This document shows, one piece after another, positions 11,917 through 22,735 of a stretch of 64,000 nucleotides of DNA (position 1 is its first letter; every line of letters begins with the position of its first letter). The stretch comes from Loxodes magnus. Its lineage: Eukaryota > Ciliophora > Karyorelictea > Loxodida > Loxodidae. The stretch is from positions 289,618 to 353,617 of the forward strand of contig CAMPDV010000325.1 of assembly GCA_946699065.1 (NCBI GenBank). Direction: 5' to 3'. A model generated the notes under the pieces. The model was not told the DNA's origin, did no database searches, and saw only the letters and a list, made by a program, of their open reading frames with translations. The translations under genes and the position numbers were made by a program.

Positions 11917-13200
11917 ATGTAAATTCAGCTATATTTTTAATTATTAATTTTAAATAATTTTTATAATTAAATATCCAATGTTAATATAACATGCTCTAAA
12001 GAGTTAATAAAGGATTAATTATTAAGTTATTTGTAGTTAAGCTCAAAGGATTTAAAAAGTGGTAGAATTAAGATACAGAGTGAAACATGTTTACAATGCT
12101 TTACAACTATGTGCTTTGATAATTATAGTTATCTATTTCAAAATATAATTAAAGTTTAGAATTGTATAATAATAGAAAATACCTAGTTATATAAAATAAT
12201 TAAAGTTTTTGATTAAATGTATTTATTTTGGTTAGAGAAAATATTAAAAACCTTTGCCTTTAGATTAATAAAATTATTAAATCATAAAATGTGAATCTTC
12301 TTTTTTGGCTTCTGATTTAACTTCAATTTCCTGAAAATATTTTTCTTTATAAAACACAATAAAGTACTAGCATTACATAGATTAGATATATAAATTCGCT
12401 TTACTTTATCATAATAATTAAAGATTTTAATAGTAATATGTGAGAACTTATCTCCTTATATTTTTCTAAAAAAAGCATAAAATGTAAAATAAAGTTTATA
12501 TATTTTCTTTATTTTCAACAACTCCATTAAAATTTTATCTTCTTTATCTTTTAAATGAAACTATAATTATGATATTTAGGAATAATTCCTGCAAACAATG
12601 TAAGCAAAATAAAAATAAAATTGAAAATATCATGAACTATGGCTGAAAATAAAATAGTGATTTGATCATATTAATGTTTATATTTTTAAATGATTATCTT
12701 TGAAGGTAAAAAAGATTATCTTAAAATACATAATCAACTATAAGTTCTTTATATAACTATTAATAATCTAATGGAAAATTTCATTTTATAACTTTTTTTT
12801 AGTTTTGGATTTTTTAAAATAAGGAGATTTATAAATTATTAAAATTAAGATTTTCACCATTTTAAATTTATAAAATTAAATGATAATTGCCAAAGAAAAA
12901 AGTCTTTGGATTATGAAATTTAATTTTCAATTTTGAAAATAAAGGCATATTGCTCAACATATTTAATAGAAAATAAAGAAGCTAAATTAACTTTATTTAA
13001 TCCATATGAAATTAGACAGAGAATATTAAAATATAACTGCAACTCTAAAGTTAATAATTTTTATTGTTTCATTACAAAGCATAATTACGATAAAAAATCT
13101 TTAGAGCATATTGATAAATTTAATTAAAAGAATATAAATAATGATAAAGAGTTTGTTTAATTAATAATGTTAAATTGTTTAAAGTAACTTAGTGAGTTTC
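11917..13200. other. Unit A downstream segment
   Basis: This is the part of unit A that follows the membrane-protein gene in gene orientation. It matches 51.98-52.9 kb of unit F. On the plus strand it holds the 5' part of a long TGA-free frame (from about 12.88 kb to 13862) whose segment FNPYEIRxRILKY also occurs in unit F. No other gene or RNA was recognised. Confidence 0.45.
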
Positions 13201-13201
13201 T

Positions 13202-13612
13202 TCATTATAATATTACCAAGTAAAAGTAGAAAAGTGATAAAATTACTACGAAATAAATCAAATGCATAGCCTACTCTGATTATTTACTATCATTTTAGTC
13301 GAAGTTATCTCATTCAGTTTTGTCTTCATTTTCATTTAAATTCAATGACGAATTAGTAAAATTTCTATCGCCGGAAATTAAATTTTAACTACATTCAGAC
13401 TTTTATGTGTTTTCTTCACTTATTGTTCCCAAACTAGAAAATGAATTTTAATAAACAGATAGTTAGTTTTTTTATTTCTACTAATATAATATTTTATCAT
13501 AATTAGATGCTTGTTTTACGTTGATGTTTTGTAAAATATTCAAGTTTGTATAGCTTGAACTATTCTTTTTATTTGTAGTAGATTCTGTATTCTTTATAGT
13601 AGAACTTATAAT
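13202..13612 (-). pseudogene. Tail-anchored membrane protein family, copy A
   Basis: This copy is the same length as the intact copy B (137 codons). It carries the family landmarks STTNKKNSSSYTNLNILQ, FSSLGTISEE, and a C-terminal hydrophobic segment ending YFYLVIL before Q and TGA. The initiator position reads ATT, not ATG, and the frame is interrupted once before the membrane segment, so this copy is probably inactive. The opposite strand is open over the whole interval. Function is unknown. Confidence 0.55.
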
Positions 13613-16334
13613 TTCCTTTTATTCATTTTTATTTTATTTTAGAGTCTTTGCTTCATCTAGGATTAATTCCCCTAGCGATTTTTATCTCTCAATGGAATTT
13701 AATTTTCGTAAGTGTAATTATTTGTTCAAATCAGATCTTTCATTTTAATGGTAAACATTTTAAGTTTCAGTAAGTAAACTATTCTTATCTTACTAATTCC
13801 TCTCATGCTAATGCGTAAAATGTTCTTCTTCATTTATAGAGGACAACTATCCTTATTCTTGATTAAGCTTGAAAAGTTTATTATTAGCGATTTCTTTTCC
13901 ATCACTTTATTAATTCATTTATAGGGATTCTGATTTTTTTTGGCTTAAGTTATTTGTTCACATTTTTATTATAAACAGAACGATCTAATGAATTTATAGC
14001 TATCAATTAAATAATTAATTGATATAATTTATAAATGTTTAATCCTTATATATTGCTCTAAATTTAGTATTAATAGCTTTACCTCTATATTTCTCAAACA
14101 TTAAGAGCAACTTAGAAATAAAAAATAAAAGCTTATCTCCAACTTTTCTCTATTTACTTAAAGCTTTAAATTGCTTAAGTATTAATTTACTAAGTACTGA
14201 TATAATAATGCCTAGATTAAGATAGAGGTATAAAGAGTCTTTATGATTATACATTTTCTATGCTTATTATTTAATTAGAATTGTAAAGAAATAAAGTTAT
14301 GCATAATAAATTAAAAAGCATCATTTAATAAATTTAATTTTTAGCTTATATAGCTTAGACTGCTTAAGTACGTTTAATATTTATTGCTTAATTTCATAAA
14401 CTTTAAGGGAATTCTAGATAAAATATAGTAACAGTAGAGCTTTTAAATTTAAATTAAGATACAATTATAAAATAAAAGATCTAATTAATAGTAATGAAAC
14501 AAGTTAGAAACAAAGCCATCATTGTATTTAGTTGGAAGGGTACTAATAAGTAAATAATATTAAGCAAAAGTTAATGCAAGCTAAGTAATAAGTTTGCTGC
14601 TTAAATACATTTTTCAAAAATGTAAATAAATAGAAAAAAACATAGTCACTACTGTCGGATTTGAAAAGAGCTTTTACGTAAATTATATTTGATATTATCA
14701 TATAAAAATAATGAATAGATTGAGATTAAAGCTTAGTGATAATTACATCTCAGATACTCTAATTAAAGATAAACAAAATTTTAAAATAAACATTAATGAG
14801 AGAATTCTGCTTCAAATTTTTTTTAAATATTTCAAATGAAGAAAAATCAAACTGAAATGTATTAAGTATTAAAATATTGACTTATGATTGAATTGTACAT
14901 CATTATAACCTTATCTCATAAAAATACTCAAATACTCCTTTTAAAACTTAATTTAAAATATGCTTCAGAAATATAAAATATTTTAATTAAAAGCTTATAT
15001 TAAGGATTCTTGGTTAAATAATACTCTTAAATCTTAAAAATAAATGTTTACATTTTTGTAATTTGGATTAGAACTCATAGTTAGTTTAATGAATAGGAAT
15101 AAGGTATTCCTTATGTATCTTAGAGACATATAATTTACAACTTTCAATATCTTAATATGCTTTATAATTATTTAGAATTTAATTATCTTTAGTATAAATA
15201 ACTCATACGTCTAATACTTTATACTGTTTAAGCTTAAAAGTTTATCAATTAAAAATGATTTAATTTATCTCATAGACTGATAGAAACCATTGAGGGATAA
15301 AACTTTCGGAGAGTTCCACCAGTTTAAGCAAGAAAACATTAAGTTATAGTTAATTTTTAGAAATTAATGAGCCAATAATGATAAAATCAATTGACTGTTT
15401 GATTAATAGGCTATTAAGTCTTAAGTTTTCTTTCAAAATATAAATATTAATATATACAATTAAGCAACCATATAGCTTACTTTTATTTATTTAAATAAAT
15501 CCTTATTAATTGAGGCTAAAATATAACTAAGCTATATAATCTCAGGTATATATTTATAAAAGGTTAAATAAATCCTATATACTAAAAACAAACAAAAGCT
15601 CTATTAAATGTATAATGATTTTAAACTACTAAAGTTAAATAATATCTAAATGCTATTTAGACTTCCTAATTATTTACTAAAGATATAACTTTCACTTAGT
15701 AAAATAAAGAGCTAGGATTAAATTAGTTAAGAATAAATGAGTATTAGATTAATTTTATATTATAATTATTCTAATAGATAGATCTATCTTATTTTATACA
15801 ATAATTGCATATTTCTGCTTAAATACATTTCATTAATTCCTTTATTATTAAGAAGCATCATTTTGATTTGACTAATTTACTTATTTTTAAAATAAACAAA
15901 TATGAATCAAACACCATTCAAAGCTCTTATTTTAATTAAAATATACAAAGTGTATAACCTTGACTGCAGTTTATTAATAAAGATAATACTAATTATGCAT
16001 AATAATAGTTTCAAACGTCTATAGCTATTTAACTCATGTTTCATATATTTAGTATGCTTACCTTTTATATTACAGATATAAAAAGTTATAGTATGCTAAT
16101 TTTAAGCAAAGTTTTAATTAGCATTAGCTATATTTAGAATAAATATATTTATATCTAATTCTTCATAATTAAACATTAATAGAGTTCTAAATTAATTTTC
16201 ACAATGAAATAATAGCATCTTTGCAATTTAGTTAACTGGAAGTACTAGATCTTTAAATTCTTGGATATTAGATAGTATTTGAATATTAAACTTTAGAAAG
16301 TGTATTAATAGAAGATAATTAATTAATTTTAACT

Positions 16335-17268
16335 ATAAGGGTTAGGGTCATCTTTAATTAGAGGAAATGTTTCCTCAAATTAAAGACAATAAAAGTTTTT
16401 ATATTCAAAACTCAACTGTACATTTCTTCGTCTGAATCAATTTCAAACTGAGATAATTCTTCTTTCTCTTCAATAAGCTCATAAAATTGTTCTTCCATCT
16501 TCTTGTAATTTTTCTCCAGCTTCTCTAAACAAATTCTAAGGTCATTGTTGTCCTTCTAAAGCTATTTATTCTGTTACTATTAATTACCAAGATCCTGTTT
16601 GATTAGAGTCACACTTGAATCATCTAATATCAGCTTCTTTCTGTAAATAACTCCAAAGTAGTTACAATATAGCCTCCTCGATGTTCCAAATTATTTACGG
16701 TGCTGCTCAAGCACTCTTCTTCACTTCGGACATTACCTCCAAAAATGTCCAGCCTTTTGACAACAATACCAACGTTTTATTAAGGGCTTGAATTAAAATT
16801 TTTATTCTGTTTACATTTTTTCAATTTCCATCTTTTCTGATTGAAGTTAGTTTTTTTTGATTGGTAATTGAATTTCTTCTTTAATTTTCTATTGATTTGC
16901 TTCTAGATTTTTTTCTATAATTCAAATTAGGAAATTAAGGCTTAGTTAAAACTAAACTTTACTTACCAAGTCTTGATCTTCCTTTTTTCTATCTTATAAA
17001 AGAAGCCGAAGATTCAAGTTTTCCGCCTTCAGGATCTATATTTCGGTATTCATTTTCTCAATTAATGAATAAAGCTAAATAATGTCTTGTTCGTGGGGTT
17101 TCTCAAGCTTTTTCAGTTTGCTAGGAAATTCCGTATTTCCCAATCCTTAACAAGAGTAGATTTATCTTTTTTGAATTCTTGGTTCTTGTTAGTTAACTGA
17201 GACTTAAGATTGATCTTTAAGGTTAGAATTCAAGGTTTAGATTTCCGGGTTTTTTTTCCATTTTTTTA
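16335..17268 (-). mobile_element. R5: zinc-knuckle retroposon, subfamily C
   Basis: It starts at ATG 17261 after an A-run. The N-terminal half is Lys/Asn-rich and no longer in one frame. The knuckle region (about 16740-16785) reads WYCCQKAGHFWRQC, with Gly, not TGA, before the His, and with the first Cys lost or shifted. A TGA three codons after the last Cys (16721-16723) matches TGA in R2 and R3. The frame then continues for about 100 codons: RLYCNYFGVIYRKK (the second conserved motif), a coiled coil and an acidic end (DSDEEMYS), with TGA stop at 16412-16414. The extended C-terminal part is not seen in subfamily A. A near-perfect 17-bp palindrome follows in the 3' region. Unit F lacks the insertion (around 56.22 kb). 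Confidence 0.7.
16351..16386. repeat. 17-bp-arm palindrome at the 3' end of R5
   Basis: TCTTTAATTAGAGGAAA and TTTCCTCAAATTAAAGA face each other across a 2-base loop, with a single A/A mismatch. It lies between the R5 stop codon and the insertion edge and is absent from the uninterrupted homologue in unit F. It therefore belongs to the element and probably forms the 3' RNA hairpin, in place of the GTGG/CCAC pair of subfamily A. Confidence 0.65.
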
Positions 17269-18322
17269 TTAATAAAAATTAATAATATAAAGCTAATGCT
17301 TATAATTAATGAAAATTGCCTTTTATTATATTTGAAGAGTATAAAAGAGTGAATTGATAGAATTGGAGAGGTAATGGATCATTTTAAGTATAAAATATAT
17401 CTAATAAATAAATATTTTAAATAAAGCAACTATCATTTTAACTTTATGAATAGAATATTCTTTTATACTAAGCTTATTTTTATGAATATTTGCCTACTTT
17501 TATCAAAATTAATAGAATGATGCTTATATTTTTGTTAGGCTTATAAAGTCTTTAGGCTACTATTAATTTATTTGGACAAACATTTACTCTTCTTGATTTT
17601 TTTATCTAAAATTCTATGAGTATTTTGTATTTCCATTACACCAAATATATCACTTTATTGTATAATTTTTTGTATACTTTATTGTTATAAAGTGCTTTGG
17701 AAGATTATTATAGTTATGATATTAAAAAGTAGAATTTACCTCTACCTCTTATGATTACTATTAAAAGAGATTTAGTTACTAATGATTATACCTTAATTTA
17801 AATTATAAACATTTATTCTTAAATACTAAAAGCTAGCTTACCTGTTTAAATTAAATAAGCTTTAAGATTAAGGTTATCAAACTATTATGTCTAAATTTAA
17901 TTTAAATAGCTTTTTCTCTTTGAATGCTAAATATTATCCATTGCTTTAGTAACTCTATCTAAAGTATAAAAAATTCCTAATATCAAATCATTAAGATTCT
18001 TAATACTCTCTCTAATCTAGCTATAATTAATAGGTCTTTAGTAAATTAACTATCAAACCATTCAAAAACATTAATAGATAAAATAATCTAAGTAGAAATA
18101 AGCCATTTTACTCTTACTTTTTAATGGCTCCATACTTATAAATTATAAAGGTAAAAGTATTGACCCTGCTTTTTAAACTACATGCATTGATAAAAAGTTT
18201 ATAAAAAATGTCAATTTAATTATTAAATTGATAGGTATAAATTCAGGAAATCATTTTGTTTATAATAAAGATGTAGAATAATAATTATATCCAAAAAATA
18301 AGTTCAGGATCCGTATCAAGGA

Positions 18323-18514
18323 ATGAATAGAGTTCAGGAAAAGAGATCGCTAATTAGTAAGCTTCCAAGCTTAATTAAAGGCAAGGATTGTGTTCCTCTA
18401 TTAGTTAAGAAGAAAAAATCTTCAACAATTAGCTTGAGAAGAAATAGCAAGGGAAGAGTTATTAACTTACTAAAACTTAGAAGTTTGACTCTTTAAGAGA
18501 ACGATCTGATTTGA
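18323..18514 (+). CDS. ORF-a, conserved basic frame upstream of the membrane-protein gene (copy B)
   Basis: 63 codons under the ciliate code, from ATG to TGA. It is Lys/Arg-rich, with the landmark STISLRRNSKGRVINLLKL. The landmark is found in the same place in C (SSISMRGNNKRRVI), D (LKGNSKKRVISLLKF), F and G, which argues for real coding. It could be a separate small basic protein or a first exon of the downstream membrane protein, whose frame opens just after it. I cannot tell from one sequence. The role is unknown; a basic N-terminus next to a tail anchor might bind nucleic acid or membrane surfaces. Confidence 0.45.
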
Positions 18515-18630
18515 ACAAATATTTACACATATGAAAGAAAAGTTCTACTGAGAGATAAAAAGCATAGGGAAATTTGATTCTAGGTGGGACAAAAAATCAC
18601 AAATATAGTAAGAATTAATAAAAGGAAACT

Positions 18631-19041
18631 ATGCTTTCTATTATGAGGAACTTAGTATAAGCTAAATAATAAAGGAATTATTTTAGTCATTCAAATTAGA
18701 ATATTTTTAAAGACGCTAGCTTAAATAAAGCATATAATAGTGATTAAATATTCTATTAGTAGAACTAAGAAAGTTAATAATTGCCTTATTAAAGCTCGTT
18801 TTCTAGTCTGGGTACTATAAGCGAAGAAAGCACATAAAGATCTTAATCTAGCTAATATTTAATTTCTAGCGATAGAAATTTTACTAATTCATCACTGAAT
18901 TTACATGAAAATGATGACAAAACTGAATAAGATGATATCCCTGACGAAAAAGCTAGGAAATAATCAGAGTAGGCAGTACTTTTGATTTTTTGCCTAGTAA
19001 TTTTAATGCTTTCCTACTTGTACTTGCTAATCGTATAGTGA
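18631..19041 (+). CDS. Tail-anchored membrane protein family, intact copy B
   Basis: 136 residues with TAA/TAG as Gln, ending at TGA 19039-19041. The body is polar (Ser, Asn, Gln), with the family signature FSSLGTISEESTQRSQSSQ near residues 57-75 and an acidic stretch (HENDDKTEQDD) near 92-102. The final 22 residues are hydrophobic (VLLIFCLVILMLSYLYLLIV). This predicts a C-terminal anchor with the bulk in the cytosol. The stop position is conserved in all seven copies. No known family is recognised. The frame is also open farther upstream, so the start may lie before this ATG, as in copy D. Preservation of length and signature in a multicopy sequence suggests past or present selection. Confidence 0.55.
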
Positions 19042-20069
19042 AGAAGCTTAAAATAACTTTTAGTTTAGTAATTAATTAAACTATTTACTTTATCTCTTCT
19101 TTCTATAAAATTTATCTACATCTACTAGAGAATTATTTATTGTAGTATTTAAATTTTTCAATAAAGTATTAAAAATAATAAACTTTAACTTGTTAAATTA
19201 TAATCTCTCATTCTCTGTATAATTTCATGAAGATCTTTAAAATAAAAAATAAGAGGAGAGTAAAAAGATAACAGAGTTTAAGCACTAAAATTCTAAAACT
19301 TGTTATATAATTTGCATAGAGATGCTCCTATTAATATGATAAATCTTTAAATCGACTTACTATAGATAAATGTGAAACTTACGATAAATTGTTTAGATAT
19401 ATACAACTATTTATTAATTTTGGTATTAATAAACCATTTTAAATTCCTTAGTTATTTTATTTTTATTTATTAAAAGCTAACTTAATAAGGTTCAAATTGT
19501 TATGTCATTTTAAATTCTAGCTTCTATCTTTTACTTGTAAGAATGTTGAATGATTTTTCTTTATTAAAGAGTGATAATTAAATTTGCATTCTCCATGGCC
19601 CTACTTTATTTTAGTACTTAATTATCAAGTTTTTCTACAAATCCAAATTGATAAAAATTTAATTAATTTTTTCTTTTTATCTCTTGATTATTAATTTATT
19701 TAAAAATTTTAACTTTAAGCCAAAGTGTCTTAATGAAACTAATACTTTACTAAATTTTTATTAGTGATGTAAAGCATTTATTATGATTTTTAAATTTTGT
19801 GAATAGCTGATTAAAGTAGCTTTCTATACTTTTATTATGATTATTTAAGATTTAAAATGTTAAGATAATCATGACCTTCTTTAGATATATCTTTCCATCC
19901 AATTTCATACAATTTTATTTAAATTATTTGATATAATACTTTAAATTATAAGTACTAGAAGTTCATATAAAAATTAAAGATTGTAATTTTTAGTGATTTA
20001 GTTAGATATATGGAAAATATATAATTTTGATTTTAAATTTGGTGTAAATATCCTTAATTATTACCCTTA

Positions 20070-20175
20070 ACTATTTTTATAAGAAGATTGATGAGAAGTG
20101 GCTTCTGGATTTCTCTCCTTTTTTGCGGAGGTGATATAAAATTCCTTTTTGAAACCTTCAACCATTTTATTTTAA
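20070..20175 (-). mobile_element. R14: 5' fragment of a subfamily B zinc-knuckle retroposon
   Basis: On the minus strand, ATG at 20165 opens MVEGFKKEFYITSAKKE, clearly the same N-terminus as R8 (MVEGFKKGFYTTSSQAKK) and R1. Similarity fades after about 35 codons and no coiled coil or knuckle follows, so it is a short relic. Confidence 0.65.
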
Positions 20176-22384
20176 AATATTTATATTTAGCAAAAGTTGA
20201 ATATGCAATATCTCTTATCTTAACTTTATTATTTTATAAATCCATCATATGCTTCATTCCTTACTTTTAGTGATTTTTATTTAACCTTTTATAAACTTGA
20301 TTCAGTAATAGGTAAATGATTATGCACTGGAAAGAAATAGTCTAGTTAATAAATAAAGACTTATAGCAATGGAATAATCTAAGGTATTTTATATATTTTG
20401 AAGTATCTAGAGTAGAATTATACATTTTCTATCTTAAAATAGATATAAAATTAATTAATTAGTTACTAAATTAAAATACTTTAAGGATGCCAAGTCTAAT
20501 AATTTACAAATCTATTAAATATAAAGTATCTATTTTTATTTTTAATACAAAAAATAGACAAAATATTAATTGGGCTATCAAAATTTAATAAGTAATTTTA
20601 AAGAGTAAATTAAAATTCTAGATGCTTACGAATTTTAAGTCTTTAAACTAGCGTATTAAAGTGATTTATCTATTTAATAGTTAGTAAAAGCTATAATTAA
20701 AAATTTAGTTTTAAAATTATTAGACATAAATAGAGAGATTTAATATTTGGACTACATGAATTATTATTTTTTTTTAATTTAAAAACTTTAGGCAATTTAG
20801 ATTTCAATTTTACACTTTTTCCATTGTTATTGAAATTTATTCACTACTTTAAAAGTAGAGAAAGATCTACTATATAATTAACATTTGGCATAGTTAAACA
20901 TTTTATTATAATAGAAAAATAAACAGGAAGAAAAAGAAAGATAATTTAGACCTAGTGTATAATTTAATGAAACTAAAAGCAAAGCATTTCTTTAAAATTA
21001 ATTGTCTTTTATACTTTCCGAAGCATTTATGAAGCAAAAATTAATTTAAAATAAAATACTATATTTTTAAGATATGAGTATGATGTACACAACTTAAATT
21101 AACAATCATAATCATAGTAGCTCTTTCATAATATATATTATCTCTTTATTTAGTTTAATATCTCCCTTTCAATTTATTATATTCTTCAAAAACTATCTTT
21201 AAATTTACATGATTGATAGATAATATTTCTTTATAACTATCCTTAGTTATATAAACATTCTAATAATTAAAATTAAAGTAGCTTTAGTTAATCTTAGAAT
21301 AGCTTAAGCTAAAGTATATGCTCCTATCTATTCACAATGCTCTTATAACGATCCGATTTACATTTGCTTAGATTATCATTAATATATTTTAAATCATTAG
21401 ATACACATTTATTTTAGGCAACATTACTAACTTATGTAAATTTTAAGCTTCAAACTCTTCTTTATTATTTATTTCCTGAAAAAATAGTTAACAGCTTTTT
21501 TAATTTTTTTGTCAAAACTCTATTATTAGCATGAAGTTTATATTTCTTTTGAGTAGTTAAAATATTTTATACTAATTGAATAAACTTATTAAAATTATTC
21601 TTTTAGATTTTGGATTTTCTATCTAACCTTCTTTATTTAGATAAAATTAGGTAGAATATTTAAATTTCTTATTAATTTGCTTATACCCTTCAAATACTTT
21701 AATTTTCTGGATAATACGAATCTTAGCTGGTCTGATTTTAAAGTTAAAATATATAATCTTATTTAGCCTTAAATAATTAAAGTATATGCTAGTTTATATA
21801 GCAGGTTTCTATTTAATTTAAATATTTGTGCTATTAATAATTCTATTTAATCCTAAAGTATTTGCACTCTTCTAATCTAATTTAAGATAATCTATTCTTA
21901 TTAATTTAAATTAATTAGACCCATTTAATATAGTCATATTCATTTATCTCTCAATATCTAAAATCTATTTTATTCCTATATTAGGATTTTCATATTTTAA
22001 ATAATTTGAAGTATGCACAAATTAGACTCTAATGATTAACCAAGCCATAGAACATAAGCAAGTAAAAGGACATATAATAAATACAATTAAATAGTAGTTA
22101 TAATTACACTTTAAATTTAATTAACTATTTAATATCTTATATTAAAGATCCTAGTACTTCTAGTTAGCTACATTTTTAATTAAAATAAGAGAACTTTGAA
22201 TTGTATTTTATCCATATTTATTTATTTTAAAAATTAAGCTAGTTCATCAAAGGATGTAATAGTAAAGGAATTCTAAAACTTCTTTAAACATAAATACACA
22301 GTTATTTTATTAAAATTAGATAGATCTATCTATTAAGAATAATTTATCATATATAATTAACTTAAAACTCATTTATATTCTTTG

Positions 22385-22735
22385 GTAAAAATATTAGATT
22401 AAGGAGGGCATAACACCTTTAACTCTATCAAAAATTTATATTCACAATATAACTAGATCTTGATCCTAAAAGCAATACAGAATTACAGTTCAAACTTACC
22501 GAAGCATAGGTTGCATTTAGCGACTGCAGATATATAGTTTCCACAACCTTTTATGAAATAGATTTTCTGCCATCATTTAGAGTCCTGAACTTTGTTAGTC
22601 ATCCATAAGAAATTCTTTTGTGACATTGAATTGTTCTTAAGACTTATCCTCAAGCAGCGCTCACTTCTAATGTAATGCTGAGTCACAAAGCAGCTTCCAA
22701 AGAAAAGAGTCTATGAACTATTTAAATAAAATAAT
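22385..22735 (-). pseudogene. Possible BED-type zinc-finger exon with a small intron
   Basis: This segment is GC-richer than its surroundings. On the minus strand it reads SCFVTQHYIRSERCLR, then WQKIYFIKGCGNYISAVAKC and NLC. The pattern W-x4-F-x(n)-A-x-C-x2-C resembles the start of BED fingers found in hAT-type transposases. A GTAAGT...TTTTAG segment (22466-22499, 34 nt) right after the Cys pair looks like a typical short ciliate intron. The His residues that would complete the finger are not visible and a TGA precedes the first Trp. It may be one exon of a decayed transposase or of a domesticated gene. The family assignment is tentative. Confidence 0.35.
22466..22499 (-). other. Candidate 34-nt intron
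   Basis: On the minus strand it starts GTAAGT and ends TTTTAG, and it is AT-rich inside. It lies directly after a Cys-x2-Cys coding stretch. Length and boundary sequences fit ciliate introns. Transcript evidence is needed. Confidence 0.45.

Larger units (their letters stand above)
10740..17575 (-). repeat. Large repeat unit A (inverted)
   Basis: This is homologous along its length to unit F (51.64-56.5 kb) in the same orientation and to units B-E and G in the opposite orientation. Two retroposons interrupt it (R4 at 11.1-11.9 kb, R5 at 16.3-17.3 kb). The small membrane-protein gene lies at 13.2-13.6 kb. Relative to F there is about 300 bp of extra AT-rich sequence near 12.61-12.93 kb. Its right edge meets unit B head to head near 17.575 kb. 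Terminal inverted repeats were not recognised, so the true ends of the unit are uncertain. Confidence 0.65.
17576..22380 (+). repeat. Large repeat unit B
   Basis: A direct-orientation copy of the unit. It starts abruptly next to unit A, with only about 0.75 kb upstream of ORF-a, whereas A, C, E and G have well over 2 kb. It carries ORF-a (18323-18514) and the intact membrane-protein gene (18631-19041). Its downstream arm includes the segment near 20.9-21.05 kb that matches 35.1-35.3 and 50.0-50.2 kb. A small 5' fragment of a retroposon (R14) sits at 20.1 kb. Confidence 0.6.

Noticed and set aside
16338-16349. Telomere-like GGGTTAGGGT near the R5 3' end
   Set aside because: Less than two repeats, of the TTAGGG type, whereas Tetrahymena telomeres are GGGGTT. 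It lies inside an insertion and is probably chance.
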